The notes beneath the pieces are model-generated. The model saw only the letters and a list, made by a program, of their open reading frames with translations. It was not told the origin of the DNA and did no database searches. 64,000 bases of DNA, taken from positions 11,726,924 to 11,790,923 of the forward strand of contig JARYHS010008074.1 of NCBI GenBank assembly GCA_031002005.1. The letters run 5' to 3'. This stretch comes from Vandiemenella viatica (taxonomy: Eukaryota > Arthropoda > Insecta > Orthoptera > Morabidae). The position numbers were made by a program, and so were the translations under genes. The number at the start of each line of letters is the position of its first letter. The stretch's first letter is position 1. Shown here one piece after another: positions 57,506 to 64,000 of the stretch.

Positions 57506-58780
57506 GATACAGCCGAGAGCGTACCTCTACTAACAAGAATGAACTTTAGTGCTCACGTTTTTAAATAACGAAAGGCGAACCCTGTAACCCTGCGTGTCTG
57601 CTTTTATCCTAAATTAATTATTGCATACATTTTATGTCTTTATTACTAGTTTTGTAAAGTGGTTGTTAGTTACTTCGTTAATTACGATTTCCTGATGTCT
57701 TGTCCTGTCGCGCAATCCACGTTAGGTATTTGGTTTCTTGAAAAAAAAAAAAAAAAACAAGTCCGAGGAATTAGTTTTCACTTATGTTTATTTTTCTCAA
57801 TACTTTACTTCACAAAAACGTAAACACATATAGCATCTGTCGATCCAAAGATACTAAGTGCGAACATAAGCAAATGCTCCAGCGATTCCAACTTTCAATG
57901 AACTAAAAACTCATTCAAAACTAAATTTTTTTAAAACTAAAACTCGTCTCCGCCGTTCGCTTTATACAGGTGCTACAGAAATTTCCAGAATAATACCTGT
58001 ACACAGAAAACCACCTGATGTTTTTCGAACGGCGGCAATGCATCCAACAATAAAAATCACATTAAAACAATCAGACTTAATACAAAATCATTAATCATCG
58101 TGAAACACACGAAAATGAAAATTAAAGATATTTGCAGGTATTTACAAACAAAGTTATCAGCATTAACCAATCCAAACTGTCCCAAATTGTCCTCTAAACA
58201 TCGTAGCTAACATTAATACTAAGAATTAGCTATAAACTTTTAATCAATGTTTCATGTACAGTACTGTCCTTGAACATATTAAATAGTATTTACATAACTT
58301 CTTTCCATAAAACATGTCCATTATACACAAATTCACAATTAACTGCAAGAAAAATATACAAAACCATAATTAACCCACTCAAAGCTTGCTATACATAATT
58401 CTTCAAATACAGTTTCATTCAAAGGCTGGGTCTGATGAGGGCTGTTGTATGGCGTTACAATCAGAATGTATTGTTTTATTCATTTTTTATATTTAACGGC
58501 CTCTGTTGTGGTACAAGGTGTTGATTTTGATTTTTTTAATTGCAAATAAACATTTAACGTTAAATACGCTTTTGTCTGTCGGCCATATAGTTTTATAAAA
58601 TAAAATGGTTAGGTTATGACCTATATCTAGCTAGTACAGCTATGCCTTTTAAAATTCACACCTACTTCACAAGATTAAAAATTCAATTAAATCATTAATA
58701 ATTATTAATTTAAAATAACAGCTTTAAAACCATCATATTGCAAACATTACAGAACATTGACCTTACCCATGTGCATGCAG
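57506..58780. other. Unassigned AT-rich DNA
   Basis: Nothing supported; an A-run at 57740-57757. Confidence 0.3.
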
Positions 58781-58935
58781 GGCCGGATTAAGATAGCGCG
58801 GGGCCCGTAACAAATGAGAAGAAGAGGCCCTTGATTTTTGCCGTCCGGGGGAAAATTGTAGAGCTAAAAAAAAAGGTCGTCCATCTAGCCCAGGTGCGCC
58901 CCCCCCCCCCCCCCTAGAATGCGCGAGGCCCATAG
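58780..58935. repeat. hAT-like repeat fragment
   Basis: Starts cagggccggattaagatagc, contains an A-run followed by aggtcgtccatctagccc and a C-run. The A-run plus aggtcg part resembles the middle of the hAT MITE at 21227-21630. The right end is unclear. Confidence 0.45.
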
Positions 58936-59640
58936 CATTTACTACCTCCTGCTACGTGGTTAATCAGGTACTGTGTCCATGCTGGTGGCGCTTTAATGCG
59001 ATCAGGGAAATTGTTGTGTAAGGGTGGAATAGTTGTTTTGGAGCATACAACGCCCTATTGTTAAATTGTCGCTCTACTTCTATTGGAATGACCGAGAGGC
59101 GTTCGTATTTACACCAATTTGCATTAACTTCTTTGATGACGCTAGTAATGAACTTGGTCTTGTAATGGTGACTAGCTTCTTTATACGGTATCGTGTTGGT
59201 CTCTTCTCTTCTTCTTCTTTTTTTAAACTAGTTACTCTTGGCATCCGGGAGCTTGCTTGACCAACTAATGCTTACATGACAGAATATTCATTTAATGTCT
59301 GAGTGGAGTTGGGACCTGACAGAGATTAAAAAGAAAGAAAGAAAGATAGCGTCCTGACAAGGTATTTAGAGCCAAATGTGAACTGAGGCAAAGAACAGGA
59401 AGCAGTTTAAAGCAACCACAGCGGCATTTAACTGCAGTGGTCTCTGGAACCATGGAAAACTTAAATCTCTATGGCTGGAATCCGTGTCACACCAAGGGCC
59501 AGGTCCTAGCGTTCTATGTTCACTCACCAAGCTTCTTTATGTCGTAGCCTTCTGCTATGCATTTTATACGCTTGAGAAAGTTTACTACTCCTTCAGGTTC
59601 CTTTAAGGTACGAAAAATGGATCCCTTTCAAAAAGTTAAT
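58936..59640. other. Unassigned DNA with a possible old SINE
   Basis: Around 59400-59530 a diverged stretch (tctggaaccatggaaaactt, ggctggaatccgtgtcaca) resembles a minus-strand SINE A body and head. No coding region. Confidence 0.3.
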
Positions 59641-60135
59641 TTTTGATGTGCTGACGGTGAGATATGGGCGCCTTGATGAGCATATCGAGAATGTAATTGG
59701 GAAAGCAAATGGTATGCTTCGATTTCTAGATCGTAATTTAAAACAATGCACTCCGGACGTTAAATCGATTGCATACGAGTCACTAGTGCGGCCTCACTTA
59801 GAATATTGTTGCTCTGTATGGGGTCCCCATCAAAAGGGATTAATGGAGGCATTAGAGAGGGTCCAGAGAAGGGCCGCCCGATTCGTGACAGGGAAAGCGT
59901 AAGTGTGATGTTGAAGGAATTAGGTTGGGATGACCTGGAGCACCGAAGGCGTTGTTCTCGACAGAAGCTAATTGAAAAATTCTCGACTGACGTATTTCGG
60001 AATGACACTAAACAAATATTGCTACCAGCAACATTCATATCCCGTTATGACCGCGAAAATAATATAAGAGAAATCAGGTCCAGAACCGATTCATTTCTGA
60101 ACTCATTTTTTCCACGAGCGATTAGGTAGTGTAAT
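59640..60135 (+). pseudogene. CR1/L2-like LINE 3' end (RT C-terminus)
   Basis: Reads DEHIENVIGKANGMLRFLDR, then SIAYESLVRPHLEYCCSVWG and RVQRRAARFVTG. After a one-base shift near 59890 it continues VMLKELGWDDLEHRRRCSRQ and a C-terminus ending at TAG near 60127. KAN..L.FL.RNL, YxxLVRPxLEYxxxVW and RRAARF are the thumb/C-terminal signatures of CR1-L2 type LINEs. It is 5'-truncated, as usual for LINE copies. Confidence 0.8.
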
Positions 60136-60169
60136 AGAAAGGATTTACCGGGCGATTAAACATAAAATC

Positions 60170-60360
60170 AGACAGGAGTAGCTTTCGATAAAGCACTCTG
60201 GCCATCCTGATCTGGGTTTTCCATGGTTTCCCCAGATCGCTCCATGCGAATGCTGGGATGGTTCCCCATAATAGCCCATGGGCGCCTCCTGCCATATCCC
60301 TTATATCCCTTCCAAACCATTACCTTCCCGGATAGGTGCAATGCACCCTCCGCCACACAC
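60170..60360 (+). mobile_element. Diverged SINE A-like body
   Basis: Carries ggccatcctgatctgggttt, tccatggtttccccagatcg and atgcgaatgctgggatgg, matching the central body of family A but without the tRNA-like head. It is probably an old truncated copy or a separate subfamily. Confidence 0.55.
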
Positions 60361-61145
60361 TTTTAGTGAATCGCGGAGTAATAGTAATAGGAATGTCAAT
60401 TTTCCAATTCACTAGGAATAATAAGAATTTTTTTGGAACTGAGACTTGGGGACAATTTGGGCTCGTGTTAGTGGAATGTCTCTTGACTTCTTTTTTTTAA
60501 GACAATGGTGTTTAACTTAAAGTCGTAGATCGATTGCTGCATTTCTTGAAATTATGTGAAACGGAATTACGCTTTATGGCGCACCCTATTAGGAAGCGGC
60601 GTTGCGTAACTGGTCGGGGCTAACCTTGCAGAATACGCAAACGTCTTCAAAAAGTACATACAGCAAGTATTCAAATAAATAGGAAGTTCAGCAGCTGGTC
60701 GACCTTATTGTTCTCCACTAGGTCAATCTATCAGACAGACGCTGAACGGGCGCTAGCCTTCCTATTCTCATTTCCTGGACATAAAACAGCTGGTGTCAAT
60801 CCTGACGTTATACAACCCTTTATTAGTAGCTTCAAGACGCGGACCAAGAGCAGAGGACATCACTTGAAGAAAGAATGTTTACAAGTGCTTACTTACTTAG
60901 GAGCTTATAAATATCCCGAAGGTTGATCAAATTCCACTCCACATCCTGTTCCGCCACACACGCCCACCAAAAAAAATAAGGCACACTTACAAGCGACTAG
61001 AAGTTTCTAAATCTAATTAAAGTGTTTCATATTCAGTTTTCGAAATTTTTAGGGTGGCAGAATTTCCTTTAGTGACAGCAAAGATCAATAGGCAGCTCCT
61101 ATTTTACGAAGCGCTAAGCCGCGCTTATTTTCAGGAGTACTGACA
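60361..61145. other. Unassigned DNA
   Basis: Nothing supported. Confidence 0.3.
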
Positions 61146-61384
61146 TTTTTTTTTTACTTATGGCTTTACGCCTCGTCGAGGTCATTAGAGGCTGGATGGG
61201 ACTCGGGACAAGGAACGAGAAGGAACTCGGCCATGGTATTTTTGAAGGAAGCATCTCGGCATTCGCCTGGAGTGATTTGGGGAAACCATGAAAAGCCCAA
61301 ATCTGGATGCCCGGACGGGGATTCGAACCTGCGTCCTCCCGAATGCGAGGCCAGAACGCTATCCGTTACACCACCACGCTCGGT
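61146..61384 (-). mobile_element. tRNA-derived SINE (family A2), copy 6
   Basis: Minus strand: T-run, then atggctttacgcctcgtcga (the same tail form as copy 4), shared body, and the tRNA-like end gctatccgttacaccaccac gctcggt. The B box is intact apart from small changes. No TSD was identified. Confidence 0.82.
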
Positions 61385-61502
61385 AAATAGAGCTGAAGAG
61401 TGGCACACGGTGTCATCGGGAGACGAGGCTGTTAACCGACCAATTGTAATGGTACAAACATATCCTCGACGTACCTCAATTACGTCAGAATCATTTTAGT
61501 AC

Positions 61503-61724
61503 TAACTAGCTGTTACCCGCGACTTCGTACGCGTGGACTTGGAGTTTCATTGCCAGAATTGGATATAGAAAACTGTTAGTAACGTAAGATTTGTCCCAAA
61601 CAACACCGAGTCGACATAATATGATGGAAAGCCATCATTATATCATCCTATCGTCTAATCTGTCTCATGAAGAGAATCAATTTACAACATATTTAAAAAC
61701 AGAAAAGTAAGCGAAGGTGCGGGG

Positions 61725-61761
<37 letters not shown>

Positions 61762-61780
61762 AGGGGGGGGGTTAACTGAT
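61503..61780. repeat. LINE-tail-like repeat and (GT)n
   Basis: Begins ctagctgttacccgcgactt, a sequence form I associate with a widespread arthropod LINE tail, and extends over diverged AT-rich sequence to a GT microsatellite (61726-61759) and a G-run. A related stretch (agctggtacccacaacttcg) starts at 62281, directly before the satellite. Confidence 0.45.
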
Positions 61781-62330
61781 GGCAGCTTTATTTCAGCTTG
61801 GTTTTTTCTTCTTTATTCAACATGAGCATCTGAATCTTATAATCTAATAGCAGCACATTGTCTTCTCGACCTGCACCTTAGGCCAGGTTTACGTCCGTAA
61901 GGCATGTCAAAAAGGAAGACAAGTTGGTGCCAGAAACTTTTATACAGACACAAATGAATAGTACAGTGCAGAGCAAATTGACTTCTATACTAAATAATAA
62001 GTTTTGTTTCTTATCGAAATTTATTAACAAATCAAACACTAACAGACTGCGCGACTGAGCAACCAACGTAACATTACAGACTAACACACGAATCTGTCTG
62101 TCTTTCATCATTCGATAAGTTCTTAAAATTTCGTGACTAAAACTGTTATTCATACCGAAAAAATGTCCTGTGTCCTTCCTACATTATTTCATTGTTAAAT
62201 TCCATCAATATTGATATAGCCATTTAGTCGTCAAAACGTAACAAAAAGACAGAAACTTACTTCCACAATTATAATATAATAGCTGGTACCCACAACTTCG
62301 TTCGTGATTGTAAAGTATTCATATTGACAG

Positions 62331-64000
62331 CTGTAGACATCTAACCACCATAGTGCACGATGGGAGACTCGATACTATTACCACACACAAATACCAGTCT
62401 TCTGCGCTATGTAGTTCCGGCAGCAAAGTAAAATTTACGGATACACACAAGTCTTTGGATGAAATACGAAAATATTCATGATCGACAAATTTCAAACACC
62501 ATATCTCACACACTACCACAGTTACCGCATTTCGGCCAACGTTGTGATCGATGGGTGACTCTGTGTTACTACCACACAAAAACGCCGGTAATCTGCGATT
62601 GATAGTTTTCACTCAAAAGTGATACACCGTGACACATGCGTCTTTGGCAGAAATATGAAATTGCCACAGGTCGACCATTTTCATCCCCCATATCTTCCAC
62701 ACCCACATAGCTACAGACATCTAACAACCATAGTGCACAACAAAAGACACGATTCTACCACCACACATAAACACCAATGGTCTATGCTATGTAGTCGTGG
62801 CAGAAAAGAGAAATCTGCGGAGACACATGCCTTTCGTCGAAATACGAAAATATCCTTGGTCGGCCACTTACAACCACCATATATCCCACACAACCACAGT
62901 TTCTGAAATTCGGCCGCTGTTGTGATCGAAAGGTGACTCTGTGTTACTACCACACACAAACGCCAGAGATCTGAGATCGATAGTTTTCGCTGAAAAGTGA
63001 TACACCATGACACTTTTGTCTTTGGCAGAAGTATGAAATTGCCACAGGTCGATCACTTTCAACCCCCATTTCTCCCACACCCCAATAGCTACCGACATCT
63101 AACAACCATAGTGCACGACAACAGACTCGATTCTACTACCACACATAAACACCAATGCTCTATGCTATGTGGTCGTGGCAGAAAAGTGAAATCTGCGGAG
63201 ACACATGCCTTTCGTCGAAATACGAAAATATCCTTGGTCGGCCACTTACAACCACCATATCTACCACAGTACCACATTTTCTGAAAATCGGCCGCTGTTG
63301 TGATCGAAAGGTGACTCTGTGCTACTACTACACACAAACGCCAGTTATCTGTGATCTATAGTTTTCGCTGAAAAGTGATACACCATGACACTTTTGTCTT
63401 TGGCAGAAGTATGAAATTGCCACAGGTCGATCACTTTCAACCCCCATATCTCCCACACCCCCATAGCTACCGAAATCTAACAACCATAGTGCACTACATG
63501 AGATACGATTCTACTACCAAACACCAACACCAATGCTCTATGCTATGTAGTTGTGGCAGAAAAGTGACATATGCGGAGACAGTCGAAATATGAAAATATC
63601 CTTGTTCGGCCACTTACAACCACCATATCTACCACAGTACCACAGTTTCTGAAAATCGGCCGCTGTTGTGATCGAAAGGTGACTCTGTGCTACTACTACA
63701 CACAAACGCCAGTTATCTGTGATCTATAGTTTTCGCTGAAAAGTGATACACCATGACACTTTTGTCTTTGGCAGAAGTATGAAATTGCCACAGGTCGATC
63801 ACTTTCAACCCCCATATCTCCCACACCCCCATAGCTACCGACATCTAACAACCATAGTGCACTACATGAGATACGATTCTACTACCAAACACAAACACCA
63901 ATGCTCTATGCTATGTAGTTGTGGCAGAAAAGTGACATATGCGGAGACAGTCGAAATACGAAAATATCCTTGGTCGGCCACTTACAACCACCATATCTAC
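62331..64000. repeat. Satellite, about 378 bp dimeric unit, runs off the window
   Basis: Tandem copies begin (ctaccgacatctaacaacc or a near form) at 62331, 62711, 63089, 63467 and 63835; spacings 380, 378, 378 and 368 bp. The 368 spacing reflects a deletion of about 10 bp beside gacagtcgaaat. Each unit is a head-to-tail dimer of two diverged monomers of about 189 bp (acacaaacgcc.../acataaacacc...). The last complete unit and the partial one are nearly identical, while the first is more diverged, as in a homogenising array. Open frames inside it are by-products. Confidence 0.9.

Noticed and set aside
62319..63593. Repeated open frames of 70-100 aa in the satellite, looking like a His/Pro-rich protein family
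   Set aside because: They occur on both strands, repeat with the satellite period and are explained by the tandem array.
62331..64000. CRISPR-like array
   Set aside because: Whole 378 bp units repeat without unique spacers, and the context is eukaryotic.

Overview
The window is eukaryotic and almost certainly from a large, AT-rich, repeat-laden arthropod genome. An insect is most likely. The tRNA-derived SINEs and the Tc1 element resemble families I associate with orthopteroid insects, but that species-level guess is weak. No operons, ribosome binding sites, rRNA or complete host gene are visible. The coding signal is nearly all decayed transposon ORFs, plus a few fragments: a putative last exon near 31.8 kb, a MADF-like fragment at 49.6-49.8 kb and a THAP-like fragment at 7.1 kb.

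Layout. 1-1.5 kb: 3' part of an RNase-H LINE split by a SINE. 2.3-4.6 kb: minus-strand APE-type LINE carrying a hAT MITE. 5.7-7.0 kb: a Penelope-like (PLE) fragment, then a THAP-like relic. 8.2-13.3 kb: a Tc1 transposon holding a SINE and a 3.6 kb hAT, and the hAT in turn holds a Harbinger-type MITE. 13.4-17.7 kb: a PLE with target-site duplication, inverted 5' arm, terminal repeats and a nested DNA transposon. 18-28 kb: mostly unassigned AT-rich DNA with a hAT MITE, a Harbinger-type MITE, a decayed repeat-protein ORF and a SINE. 28.4-30.5 kb: a second SINE family and a minus-strand PLE with RT and GIY-YIG remnants. 31.7-31.9 kb: the exon-like frame. 33.4-36 kb: minus-strand LINE interrupted by a TTAA-flanked transposon. 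40.9-44.5 kb: the best-preserved LINE (endonuclease, RT and C-terminus), split by a SINE. 46.5-47.1 kb: a foldback element with hammerhead-like motifs. 50.2-56.7 kb: a Harbinger-type MITE whose halves lie 6 kb apart around related repeats, minisatellites and a Jockey-like LINE. 57.2-57.5 kb: another Harbinger-type MITE. 59.6-61.4 kb: LINE 3' end and SINEs. 62.3-64.0 kb: a satellite with a ~378 bp dimeric unit that runs off the window.

Nothing here is an operon-like functional system. Most informative are the nesting chronology written in target-site duplications, hammerhead-like motifs at the ends of three PLE-type families (one core well preserved), the dimeric satellite, and the exon-like reading frame. 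All functional statements are inferences from sequence read by eye, with no database comparison.
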